A stretch of 52,995 bases of DNA from CAZBDV01 sp964490765 (GCA_964490765.1 CAZBDV010000013.1:1-52995); one strand, 5' to 3'; shown: positions 43,303 to 50,978, counted from the first letter of the stretch. A program made the numbers and translations. Notes: generated by a model not told the origin, from the letters alone.

Positions 43303-43476
43303 AGAATGTAGGATGTACAATTTTAAAATAGAGGAAAGCAAGAAAGGGTAAATCAATGTACAATTTACGATGTACAATTGAAAATGGGGTTAGTAAGAAG
43401 GAAAAGAGTGAGAACAGGGATCTGAGATCTGTGATAAGGAAAAGAAGTATAATGAGTATTGAAAAAGAGGAGTTAA
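43284..43476 (+). repeat. Left flank of the KamA-like gene (TGTACAAT and GATCTGTGAT modules)
   Basis: TGTACAATGTAGAATGTAGG array, the 34-base string starting AGCAAGAAAGGGTAAATC (43337-43370), more TGTACAAT units, then GGGATCTGAGATCTGTGA. All of these recur on the other side of the gene in the same orientation. No gene. Confidence 0.85.
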
Positions 43477-44748
43477 ATGTCGAAATTTGATAATTACAAG
43501 ATCAAGTACTATAACATCAATAATGTATCAGAGATTAAAGAACTGAAGAATTTACCTGAAAATGATTTAGAATCGATGAAGATTGTGGCTAAACTTCTTC
43601 CTTTCAGGGTTAATAATTTTGTTATCGAGAATCTTATAGATTGGAAGAAAGCACCGAATGACCCGATCTTCAAGATGACTTTTCCTCATCGGGGTCTGGT
43701 TCGTGATAAGCATTATGAGTTATTAAGAAGCAGTTCTTTCAATAATGAAATTCTTAATAGGATTCGATCAGAATTGAATCCTCATCCCTCCGGCCAGAAA
43801 TCGAATGTACCAATGCTTGAGGGAAAAGAAGTTAAGGGACTGCAACATAAATACGATGAAACAGTTTTACTGTTTCCAAGAGAGGGTCAAACCTGTCATA
43901 CATACTGTACTTTCTGTTTCAGATGGCCTCAATTTATTGGAGATAAGCAACTCAAGTTCGAAACAGATCAGACAAAAGCTATTTATCGATATATTAAGAA
44001 TAGCTCCCAAATTACAGACATATTGTTTACCGGCGGTGATCCTTTGGTAATGCCGGCAAAGAAGCTAAGAGCTTACATAGAACCGTTTTTATCAGCAGAC
44101 TTTAAGCACATCAAGACTATCAGGATTGGCTCAAAAGCTCTGTCATACTGGCCTTTTAGATTTATATCCGATGAAGATACCGTAGCTCTATTGAAACTTT
44201 TCAGGGAAGTTGTAAAGAGTGGTAAACATCTTGCCTTCATGGCACATTTCAATCACTGGATCGAGTTAGAAAACGAGTTTGTAAGGAAAGCGATAAAAAA
44301 CATTCAGAAAACCGGAGCTGTTATAAGAAGCCAGTCGCCCATTTTAAGTAACATTAATGATTCCAGTGATGTCTGGTCAAAAATGTGGAGAACACAGTAT
44401 CAAGTAGGAATTGTTCCCTATTATATGTTTGTAGAAAGGGATACCGGAGCTGACCACTATTTTTCAGTGCCACTATACAAAGCATATTCGATCTATTGTG
44501 ATTCGGTCAATCAGCTATCGGGGCTATGCCGAACTGTCAGGGGTCCTTCAATGTCAGCAACTCCCGGGAAACTTAATGTTGAAGGGATAAAAGAGATAAA
44601 CGACAAAAAAGTGTTCGTACTCAAATTTCTTCAGGCAAGACAGCGTGAGTGGGTTAATAAACTTGTATTTGCCGAATACGATGAAAAAGCAACCTGGTTG
44701 AATGACCTTAGACCTGCTTTTGAGAATGAATTCTTCTTTGAGGAATAA
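43477..44748 (+). CDS. KamA-like radical SAM protein (lysine 2,3-aminomutase family)
   Basis: Radical S-adenosylmethionine enzyme: the cluster motif is CHTYCTFCF (C-x3-C-x2-C, about residue 147), after the KamA-type lead-in KYDETVLLFPREGQTC. LFTGGDPLVMPAKKLRAYIE and IRIGSKALSYWPFRF continue the KamA pattern. The C-terminal GLCRTVRGPSMSATPGKLNV resembles the PLP/substrate region. 423 residues. GAGGAG precedes the ATG. A role making a beta-amino acid for glycan decoration is inference. It is flanked by direct copies of composite short-period repeats. Confidence 0.85.
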   Translation: MSKFDNYKIKYYNINNVSEIKELKNLPENDLESMKIVAKLLPFRVNNFVIENLIDWKKAPNDPIFKMTFPHRGLVRDKHYELLRSSSFNNEILNRIRSELNPHPSGQKSNVPMLEGKEVKGLQHKYDETVLLFPREGQTCHTYCTFCFRWPQFIGDKQLKFETDQTKAIYRYIKNSSQITDILFTGGDPLVMPAKKLRAYIEPFLSADFKHIKTIRIGSKALSYWPFRFISDEDTVALLKLFREVVKSGKHLAFMAHFNHWIELENEFVRKAIKNIQKTGAVIRSQSPILSNINDSSDVWSKMWRTQYQVGIVPYYMFVERDTGADHYFSVPLYKAYSIYCDSVNQLSGLCRTVRGPSMSATPGKLNVEGIKEINDKKVFVLKFLQARQREWVNKLVFAEYDEKATWLNDLRPAFENEFFFEE

Positions 44749-44924
44749 TTTTTGTGATCAGGAATCGGAGATCTGTGATCAGAGGATATAAAATACAATG
44801 TACGATTTACAATGTACGATGTACAATTAAAGATGAGGATAGCAAGAAAGGGTAAATCAATGTACAATTTACGATTTACGATGTACAATTTAAAATTAAA
44901 AACTAGGATAGCAAGAAGGAATGA
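44749..44924 (+). repeat. Right flank of the KamA-like gene
   Basis: Contains GTGATCAGGAATCGGAGATC, then TGTACGATTTACAATGTACG units, then the same 34-base string AGCAAGAAAGGGTAAATC... at 44841-44874, more TGTACAATTTACGATT units and GATAGCAAGAAGGAATGA immediately before the epimerase ATG. Compared with the left flank, one extra 8-base TTTACGAT-type unit is present. Confidence 0.85.
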
Positions 44925-45962
44925 ATGAAGTATTTGGTAACTGGTGGAGCTGGATTTATTGGGTCGAATATTGTAGAAGAGCTGCTTAAACAAGGACAAA
45001 AGGTTGTAGTTCTTGATAACTTTGCTACGGGTAAAAGAGAGAATCTATTGCCGCTGCTAAAGCAGCGTGAATTGAGAAAAGCTCCAGCGGAAGTGAAGCA
45101 AGAGAAATGGCCACCGAAAGACACCGAAGACGCCGAACAATATGTCGCACCAGCGGGAGAGAAGCAAGGTGGGATATTGGAAGTAATTGAGGGGGATCTG
45201 AGGTCGGAAGAGGATGTGAGGAGAGCGGTTGAGGGGGTGGATTATATATTGCATCAGGGGGCGTTGCCGTCGGTGCCAATGTCTATTGATGATCCGGTGA
45301 CTGCGACGGATGTAAATGTTATGGGGACGCTTAATGTGCTGGAAGCGGCGAAGAAGTTCGGGGTGAAAAGGATTGTTTTTGCCTCTTCGTGTGCAATTTA
45401 TGGAGATTTGCCTGAACTGCCCAAACGGGAAGATATGCCGAAATGTAACCTTTCTCCTTATGCGCTGACGAAAGCTGCGGCGGAAGAATACTGTCAGATG
45501 TATTATCAGCTATACGGGCTGGAAACAGTGGCGTTGAGATACTTTAATGTCTTCGGGCCAAGACAGGATCCGACATCGCAATATAGTGCGGTGATACCAA
45601 AATTTATAACTGCAATGGCTGAAGGGAGAGAGCCTGTTATCTATGGGGATGGATTGCAGACGAGGGATTTTGTGTATGTGGAGAATGTAGTACAGGCTAA
45701 TTTGCTGGCCTGCACGGCCCCCGGAGTGGCGGGGGAGATTTTTAATATTGCCTGTGGGGAGAGGTATTCTTTGATTGAGTTGGTTAAGAGGCTTAATGGG
45801 ATTATGGGGGAGGATGTAGTGCCGCTGCATGAGGCAGCAGCGAAGGGGGATGTGAAGCATTCTATGGCCAGCATATCCAAGGCAAGGGACTTGCTTGGAT
45901 ATGTGGTGAAAGTACCTTTCGAAGAAGGTCTTCGTAAGACTGTAGAGTTCTTTACAAACTAA
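44925..45962 (+). CDS. UDP-GlcNAc 4-epimerase-like NAD-dependent epimerase 1, with in-frame repeat insertion
   Basis: Extended SDR epimerase interconverting UDP-GlcNAc/GalNAc-type sugars. MKYLVTGGAGFIGSNIVEEL binds NAD; LHQGALPSVPMSI, SPYALTKAAAEEYC (Tyr-x-x-x-Lys) and RYFNVFGPRQDPTSQYSAVI recall WbpP/Gne. 345 residues versus 311 in the paralogue at 46460. The difference is a 35-residue insert at about residues 49-83 (RKAPAEVKQEKWPPKDTEDA, then EQYVAPAGEKQGG), which is a translated copy of the intergenic CCGAAGACA/CCAGCGG unit. The insert lies after the NAD-binding beta2 region, in a loop, so the protein may still fold. Confidence 0.9.
   Translation: MKYLVTGGAGFIGSNIVEELLKQGQKVVVLDNFATGKRENLLPLLKQRELRKAPAEVKQEKWPPKDTEDAEQYVAPAGEKQGGILEVIEGDLRSEEDVRRAVEGVDYILHQGALPSVPMSIDDPVTATDVNVMGTLNVLEAAKKFGVKRIVFASSCAIYGDLPELPKREDMPKCNLSPYALTKAAAEEYCQMYYQLYGLETVALRYFNVFGPRQDPTSQYSAVIPKFITAMAEGREPVIYGDGLQTRDFVYVENVVQANLLACTAPGVAGEIFNIACGERYSLIELVKRLNGIMGEDVVPLHEAAAKGDVKHSMASISKARDLLGYVVKVPFEEGLRKTVEFFTN
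45070..45174 (+). repeat. Repeat unit inserted in frame inside the epimerase gene
   Basis: GCTCCAGCGGAAGTGAAGCA, GCCACCGAAAGACACCGAAG and GCACCAGCGGGAGAGAAGCA are the same modules as the unit at about 47504-47593 (GCTCTAGCAGAAGCAGAGCA, CCCCGAAAGACACTGAAGAC, GCCCCAGCGGTAGATAAGCA). The net gain against the paralogue is 35 codons with no frame change. Confidence 0.88.
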
Positions 45963-45975
45963 TCTTCTTCTTAAA

Positions 45976-46007
45976 TTTCTTTCTTTTGTTCCGGCAAAAG
46001 AAAGAAA
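45976..46007. repeat. Perfect 13-bp hairpin (TTTCTTTCTTTTG family)
   Basis: Left arm TTTCTTTCTTTTG, loop TTCCGG, right arm CAAAAGAAAGAAA. It begins 13 bases after the epimerase stop. The A-rich right arm is followed by ACAAAGAAAA rather than a T-run, so it is not a standard terminator. Equivalent hairpins are at 56-87, 49709-49740 and 50165-50196. Confidence 0.85.
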
Positions 46008-46459
46008 CAAAGAAAACCTCTCCGGCGTACAATCTAACAGCTAAAAACCTGCTCGAACGGGCTTCTCTCGATAAACTCCTCGCTTCGCTCGTCGGACAGT
46101 ATCTTCGAAGCCCATTCTCGTACGGTTTTCTTAACGCTGTTAATTGTAATGCCGGATTTTATCTATTCCCGCCCACCACCCTAAGCGGTATCACATTCCC
46201 CTATTCCCACCCGCCGCCCCAAGCGGAATTAATACTCGCACCAGCGGAAGCAAAGCATGGGGAAAACATAACCAAGGAGACACGGAGAAAAGATTGAGAC
46301 GCCCCAGCGGTAGGTGAAGCAGAGAAGGATTTCACCACGAAGGCACAAAGACACGGAGAAAAGTTTTGACACCTCAGTGGAAAGCATAGCAAGAAGGATT
46401 TAGTTAAAGGAGTAGAGAATGATATCAAAAGAAATTAAATCAATAGATGAGGATATAGA
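46008..46459 (+). repeat. Composite repeat core and CCAGCGG units between the epimerase genes
   Basis: The conserved 116-bp core lies at 46055-46170. It is followed by CCCACCACC and CCCGCCGCC segments and by two units with the linker CCAGCGGAAGCAAAGCA or CCCCAGCGGTAGGTGAAGCA joined to ACACGGAGAAAAG and CACCACGAAGGCACAAAGAC modules (46228-46410). No gene; the open frame through the core is shared by all copies. Confidence 0.82.
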
Positions 46460-47395
46460 ATGAAGTATTTAGTTACAGGTGGGGCCGGGTTTATAGGGTC
46501 CAATATAGTAGAAGAGTTGTTGAAGCAGGGACATCAGGTTAGAGTGCTTGATAATTTTGCGACTGGTAAGCGAGAGAATGTAATCCCCTTTCTTAAGAAT
46601 GAAAAATTTGAACTGTTCGAGGGGGATCTGCGGTCGTTTCATATTGTGAGGAGTGCGGTTAAGGGGGTGGATTATGTGCTGCATCAGGGGGCGTTGCCGT
46701 CGGTACCGCGGTCGATAGTCGATCCGATAACGACCAATGATGTGAATATATTGGGTACCCTGAATATTTTAGAAGCGGCAAAGGAGTTCGGAGTGAAAAG
46801 GGTGGTTTATGCCTCTTCTTCTTCGGTGTATGGAAACTCGGAAGAGCTGCCGAAGAGGGAAGATATGCAGATAGGGCCGCTTTCGCCGTATGCTTTGACG
46901 AAATATACAGGTGAGGCGTATTGTCAGATATATTATCATATCTATGGGCTGGAGACGGTTTGCTTGCGTTATTTCAATGTCTTTGGACCGAACCAGGATC
47001 CGACATCACAGTACAGTGCGGTGATACCGAAATTCATCAGAATGATTGCAGAAGGGAAGTCACCTACCATATATGGTGACGGGTTGCAATCCCGAGATTT
47101 TACTTACGTGGAGAATAATGTATGGGCGAATATTGAGGCCTGTACGGCTCCGGGGGTTGCAGGCGAGGTGATGAATATTGCGACTAATGTGAGGTTTACG
47201 CTGCTTGAGCTGGTGGAGAAGTTGAACTATATTATGGGGAAGGATGTGGTGCCGCTGCATGAGGCAGCGGCGAAGGGGGATGTGAAGCATTCTCTTGCTT
47301 CGATAGAGAAGGCTAAGAGGCTTCTTAACTATGAAGTTAAGGTCTCCTTTGAAGAGGGGTTAGCAAAGACAGTAGATTTCTTTACTAAGAAGTAA
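46460..47395 (+). CDS. UDP-GlcNAc 4-epimerase-like NAD-dependent epimerase 2
   Basis: Paralogue of the gene at 44925 without the repeat insertion. MKYLVTGGAGFIGSNIVEEL, LHQGALPSVPRSIVDPITTN, ASSSSVYGNSEELPKREDMQ, SPYALTKYTGEAYC and RYFNVFGPNQDPTSQYSAVI are visible. 311 residues, normal length for the WbpP/Gne group. GAGGATATAGA precedes the ATG. The C-terminal third is almost identical to copy 1 (VVPLHEAAAKGDVKHS), pointing to recent duplication or gene conversion, while the middle has diverged. Confidence 0.92.
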   Translation: MKYLVTGGAGFIGSNIVEELLKQGHQVRVLDNFATGKRENVIPFLKNEKFELFEGDLRSFHIVRSAVKGVDYVLHQGALPSVPRSIVDPITTNDVNILGTLNILEAAKEFGVKRVVYASSSSVYGNSEELPKREDMQIGPLSPYALTKYTGEAYCQIYYHIYGLETVCLRYFNVFGPNQDPTSQYSAVIPKFIRMIAEGKSPTIYGDGLQSRDFTYVENNVWANIEACTAPGVAGEVMNIATNVRFTLLELVEKLNYIMGKDVVPLHEAAAKGDVKHSLASIEKAKRLLNYEVKVSFEEGLAKTVDFFTKK

Positions 47396-47659
47396 TAGCA
47401 GCCGAAACGCGCCGAAATCGCTGAATTAAGACGCCCCAGCGGTAGCAAAGCAAGAGAAAATAGCAACCGAAACGCGCCGAAGACGCCGAAAAAAATATGA
47501 CGCTCTAGCAGAAGCAGAGCAAGAAGGATGATGGCCCCGAAAGACACTGAAGACGCTGAATTATGACGCCCCAGCGGTAGATAAGCAAGGGATGATAGCA
47601 GCCGAAACGCGCCGAAAACGCCGAATTTATGACACACCAGTGGAAGCAAAAGCAAGGTT
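47396..47659 (+). repeat. Four tandem copies of a ~65-bp CCGAAACGC/CCAGCGG unit
   Basis: Units begin at about 47396, 47460, 47531 and 47595. Each has ATAGCAGCCGAAACGCGCCG, a short-period CCGAAAACGCCGAA part, then ATGACGCCCCAGCGGTAGCA with AAGCAAG. Two more units follow the GxxExxY gene at 48041 and 48105. The third unit uses the CCGAAAGACACTGAAGAC variant, as in the epimerase insertion. Confidence 0.9.
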
Positions 47660-47668
47660 AGATGAAAT

Positions 47669-48043
47669 ATGATAATCGAGAAGGAGCTGTCCGATAAAAT
47701 CATTGGTTGTGCAATAAAAGTTCATAAAGAACTAGGTCCTGGTTTTCTGGAAAAAGTATATGAACGATCTTTTGAATTAGAACTTAAGTTTAATGGTATA
47801 AAGTGTGAAACACAAGTTCCGATAGTCATCCAATATCGAAATGAGATCGTCGGCGAGTATTTTGCTGATATGATTGTTGAAGATAAGGTGATAATTGAAG
47901 TAAAGTCCTGTTCAAAGATAGTTCCAATACATGAAGCACAACTGATTCATTATTTAGCTGCAACCCAGAAAAGAATTGGTTATGTGATTAACTTTGGTGG
48001 TGTTGTACTAGAATTTGTAAGAAAACTAAATAAGTTGAGATAG
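47669..48043 (+). CDS. GxxExxY family protein
   Basis: Small protein of the GxxExxY family, related to PD-(D/E)xK nucleases. The naming motif is GPGFLEKVYERSFELEL (G-x-x-E-x-x-Y). DMIVEDKVIIEVKSC is the nuclease-like D-x(n)-E-x-K site, and EAQLIHYLAATQKRIGYVIN with NFGG completes the pattern. 124 residues. It sits inside an array of direct ~65-bp repeats, four units before it and two after. Like S23 genes, members are often found as isolated genes between repeats. Function unknown. Confidence 0.92.
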   Translation: MIIEKELSDKIIGCAIKVHKELGPGFLEKVYERSFELELKFNGIKCETQVPIVIQYRNEIVGEYFADMIVEDKVIIEVKSCSKIVPIHEAQLIHYLAATQKRIGYVINFGGVVLEFVRKLNKLR

Positions 48044-48155
48044 CAGCCGAAACACGCCGAAAACGCTGAATTATGACGCTCCAGCGGCAGCAAAGCAAGG
48101 GTAATAGCAGCCGAAACACGCCGAAAACACCGAATATTTTGACGCAATAGAGTTA
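48041..48155 (+). repeat. Two further ~64-bp CCGAAACAC/CCAGCGG units after the GxxExxY gene
   Basis: Units at 48041-48104 and 48105-48155 (the last incomplete). The GxxExxY stop codon TAG is the start of the first unit (ATAGCAGCCGAAACACGCCG). Confidence 0.88.
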
Positions 48156-48170
48156 GGATAGCATTAGGGG

Positions 48171-48200
48171 AAAAAGCGAGGCAGAGATGCCTCGTTTTTT
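48171..48200 (+). terminator. Rho-independent terminator upstream of wecB
   Basis: A-tract, perfect 7-bp stem CGAGGCA / TGCCTCG with a GAGA loop (48177-48194), then six T (48195-48200). The A-tract on the left makes it potentially bidirectional. It is the one clear factor-independent terminator in the window and separates the epimerase/GxxExxY block from wecB. Confidence 0.88.
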
Positions 48201-48237
48201 GGAATAGAATAGCTTAGTGTTCTGAAACAGGTGAACC

Positions 48238-48352
48238 AGATAACTCAACTACTGAGCAACTAAGTAACCAAGTAACTAAGCAACTAAGTAACCAAGTAAC
48301 TAAGCAACTAAGTAACCAAGCAACTAAACAACCCAGCAACCAAGCAACCAAT
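48238..48352 (+). repeat. AACTAAGC short-period array before wecB
   Basis: About 14 units of AACTAAGC/AACCAAGT-type octamers, same orientation as the arrays at 5.5-7.4 kb but without the CCCGTAGG adaptor. It ends about 18 bases before the wecB start. No gene. Confidence 0.88.
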
Positions 48353-48370
48353 AAACAAGGAAACTGAATT

Positions 48371-49483
48371 ATGAGAAAATATATCCATCTGATAGTCGGG
48401 GCGAGGCCGAATTTTATGAAGATGGCGCCGCTATACCGGGCTCTGGAGAAAGAGGAAAAATTCTGCAGGGCAGCGATCATACATACGGGGCAGCATTATG
48501 ACGAAAAGATGTCAAAACTCTTCTTTGAAGAGCTCAATATGCCGGAACCGGAAACCTATCTGAAGGTGGGGTCCGGTAGTCACGGGAAACAGACAGCGAG
48601 AATAATGGAGAGATATGAAGAGTATATCTTCCGGACAGAAAAGCCGGATATGGTAATAGTGGCAGGGGATGTGAATTCTACAATCGCTGCAGCACTTGTA
48701 GCGAAGAAGCTGCATATTCCGGTGGCTCATGTGGAAGCGGGATTACGTAGCTACGATGAAAGGATGCCGGAGGAGATCAACCGGGTGCTGACCGACAGGA
48801 TATCGGATATATTGCTTACCCCGTCCAGGGATGGCGATGAGAATCTGCTCCGCGAGGGGATCGCTGCCGAGAAGATCTTCTTCGTGGGGAATATAATGAT
48901 CGATTCGCTGCTGGAGCATAAAGAAAAGGCTAAAGAATCAAAGATAAAGAGCAGGCTGGGGCTGCAGGAAGATGAGAAATACGGGCTGATAACCCTGCAC
49001 CGGCCGTCGAACGTGGATGAGAGAGAGGGGCTGGAGGCTATACTGGAGGCCTTCGGCGAGATCGGAGAAAAGATAAAGCTGATCTTTCCAATGCATCCCC
49101 GGACGTTAAAGAATATAAAAGAGTTCGGGCTGGAAGAAAGAATTAAGGGGATTACCAATCTTATCATAACCGAGCCGCTGGGGTATCTGGATTTTCTCAA
49201 GCTGGAGATGGAGGCTGCCCTGGTGCTGACCGATTCAGGAGGGATACAGGAGGAGACGACATTCTTCGGGGTTCCGTGTCTGACCCTGCGGGAGAATACT
49301 GAGAGACCTATTACTATTTCCCAGGGGACGAACAGGCTGGTGAAACTTGATACTCAGAGTATTATTGAAGCAGCAATGGAGGTGCTTGGAGGGAAGGAGA
49401 TGAAAGTAAATATGCCTGAGTATTGGGATGGGGAGACAGCGGGGAGAATGGCTGGAGTAATTGTGGGGTGGTTAGCAGATTAA
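48371..49483 (+). CDS. wecB: UDP-N-acetylglucosamine 2-epimerase (non-hydrolysing)
   Basis: Makes UDP-ManNAc from UDP-GlcNAc. GARPNFMKMAPLYRAL is the N-terminal signature; IIHTGQHYDEKMSKLFF, VEAGLRSYDERMPEEINRVL, LITLHRPSNVDE, LVLTDSGGIQEETTFFGVP and LRENTERPITISQGTN are all WecB hallmarks (catalytic His and Glu). 370 residues. Visibly more GC-rich than the glycan-island genes and similar in base use to the kinase operon and the WbaP gene, so it may be native. AAGGAAACTGAATT precedes the ATG. Confidence 0.95.
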   Translation: MRKYIHLIVGARPNFMKMAPLYRALEKEEKFCRAAIIHTGQHYDEKMSKLFFEELNMPEPETYLKVGSGSHGKQTARIMERYEEYIFRTEKPDMVIVAGDVNSTIAAALVAKKLHIPVAHVEAGLRSYDERMPEEINRVLTDRISDILLTPSRDGDENLLREGIAAEKIFFVGNIMIDSLLEHKEKAKESKIKSRLGLQEDEKYGLITLHRPSNVDEREGLEAILEAFGEIGEKIKLIFPMHPRTLKNIKEFGLEERIKGITNLIITEPLGYLDFLKLEMEAALVLTDSGGIQEETTFFGVPCLTLRENTERPITISQGTNRLVKLDTQSIIEAAMEVLGGKEMKVNMPEYWDGETAGRMAGVIVGWLAD

Positions 49484-49486
49484 CGG

Positions 49487-50028
49487 ATTAAAACCAGAGG
49501 GAGGGGAAGCAAGCTTCCGGGGGTAAAGCAAGAAGAGTTTTAGCCACCGAAAGACACCGAAGACACTGAGTTATGACGCCCCAGCGTATTGTTATACTTT
49601 CTTTCTTTTTCTCCGTAAAAAGAACCGAGGAAAAATCTTCTTCGTGGCTGCTTCCGAGTTCGGCGAAGCCCACGTAGCAAAGAAAAGCTCTCACAACTTT
49701 TTCTTAAACTACTTTCTTTTGGACAGTCAAAAGAAAGTAGCAAAGAAAACCTGCCGGCGTACAATCTAACAGCTAAAAACCTGCTCGAACGGGCTTCTCT
49801 CGATAAACTCCTCGCTTCGCTCGTCGGACAGTATCTTCGAAGCCCCTTCTCGTACGGTTTTCTTCACGCTGTTAATTGTAATGCCGGATTTTATCTATTC
49901 CCACCCACCACCCTAAACAATATCACATTCACCTATTCCCGCCCACCACCACGTAGTGGTTCTAGCGAGGGGAGTAGCAGGGAGAATGAGTGACGAAGTG
50001 ACGGAGTAACGAGGTTAATGATTAATGA
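49487..50028 (+). repeat. Composite intergenic repeat, right copy 1
   Basis: Module order on the plus strand: AGGGGAAGCAAGCTTCCGGG, GCCACCGAAAGACACCGAAG with CGCCCCAGCG, pyrimidine hairpin arm, CGTGGCTGCTTCCGAGTTCG, perfect 13-bp hairpin CTACTTTCTTTTG/CAAAAGAAAGTAG at 49709-49740, 116-bp core at 49787-49902, TAGTGGTTCTAGCGAGG, GTGACGAA array and a short TTAATGATTAATGAATG end. No gene. Confidence 0.82.
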
Positions 50029-50520
50029 ATGTCCCAGCGTCTTTCGTTTACCTTCTTTCTTTTGTTCCGGCAAAAGAACCGAGGAAAATTCTTCTCCGTG
50101 GCTGCTTCCGAGTTCAGCGAAGCCCACGTAGCAAAGAAAAGCTTTCCCAACTTCTTTCTTCTACGTTCTTTCTTTTGCGCCGTCAAAAGAAAGAACCAAA
50201 GAAAACCTCTCCAGCGTACAATATAACAGCTAAAAACCTTCTCGAACGGGCTTCTCTCGATAAACTCCTCGCTTCGCTCGTCGGACAGTATCTTCGAAGC
50301 CCATTCTCGTACGGTTTTATTAACGCTGTTAATTGTAATGCTGGATTTTATCTATTCCCGCCCACCACCCCAAACGGTATCACATTCACCTATTCCCACC
50401 CACCACCCCGTAGTGGTTCTAGCGAGGGGAGTAGCAGGGAGAATGAGTGATGAAGTGACGGAGTAACGAGGTAATGAGGTTAATGAATAATGAATAATGA
50501 AAAATGAATAATTGGACCAG
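50029..50520 (+). repeat. Composite intergenic repeat, right copy 2
   Basis: Tandem second copy: hairpin arm, CGTGGCTGCTTCCGAGTTCA, perfect 13-bp hairpin GTTCTTTCTTTTG/CAAAAGAAAGAAC at 50165-50196, core at 50244-50359, TAGTGGTTCTAGCGAGG, GTGACGGA array, ATTCATT array in reverse orientation (50480-50512). It is the closest match, inverted, to the left copy at 4.96-5.54 kb. Confidence 0.82.
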
Positions 50521-50978
50521 AGGGAGAAGAAGCAAGCTTCCGGGGGTAAAGCAGGGAGATGGAGTGACGAAGTAATGAAGAAAAGGAGTAATGTGGTTAT
50601 GATTTCTGCGAAGCATCTTATAACTAGTAACTATTAGCTAGTAACTAGTAACGGCAAGCAACTTCCTTGCTTTGCTTGATCCTAAACTTTCTAAACATTC
50701 TAAACCTTCTCAACAATTTCCATTCTCCGATCTCTGATTTCCGATTCCTGCTAACCAACTAATAACTATTAGCTAATAACTAATAACTCATAACTCTCCT
50801 TGCTAAACTCCCAATGGACTTGCTTTTCTTTCCCCTGGATCTCACTACTCACCACTCACAACTCACTACTTTTTGTCACCCCGTCACCCCGTCACTTCGT
50901 CACTTCGTCACCCCGTCACCTTGTCACCTTGTCACTTTGTAACCCTGTCACTCTTTCCTGCTTTATCTCAGAAATAAG
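50521..50978. repeat. Stack of short-period arrays upstream of the WbaP-type gene
   Basis: No gene. In order: AGAAGCAAGCTTCCGGGGG (50528), GTGACGAAGTAATGAAG (50550), TAACTAGTAACTATTAGCTA (50618), CTAAACATTCTAAACC (50690), TCCGATCTCTGATTTCCGAT (50735), TAACTATTAGCTAATAAC (50760), CTCCCAATGGACTTGCT (50808-50824), ACTCACCACTCACAACTCAC (50845) and a long CACCCCGTCACTTCGTCA array (50875-50950). Most repeat families of the window appear here once. Confidence 0.8.

Noticed and set aside
44925..45962. Epimerase 1 considered a frameshifted or broken gene because of its extra length
   Set aside because: The insertion keeps the frame and all catalytic motifs remain, so it is kept as an intact CDS with an insertion.
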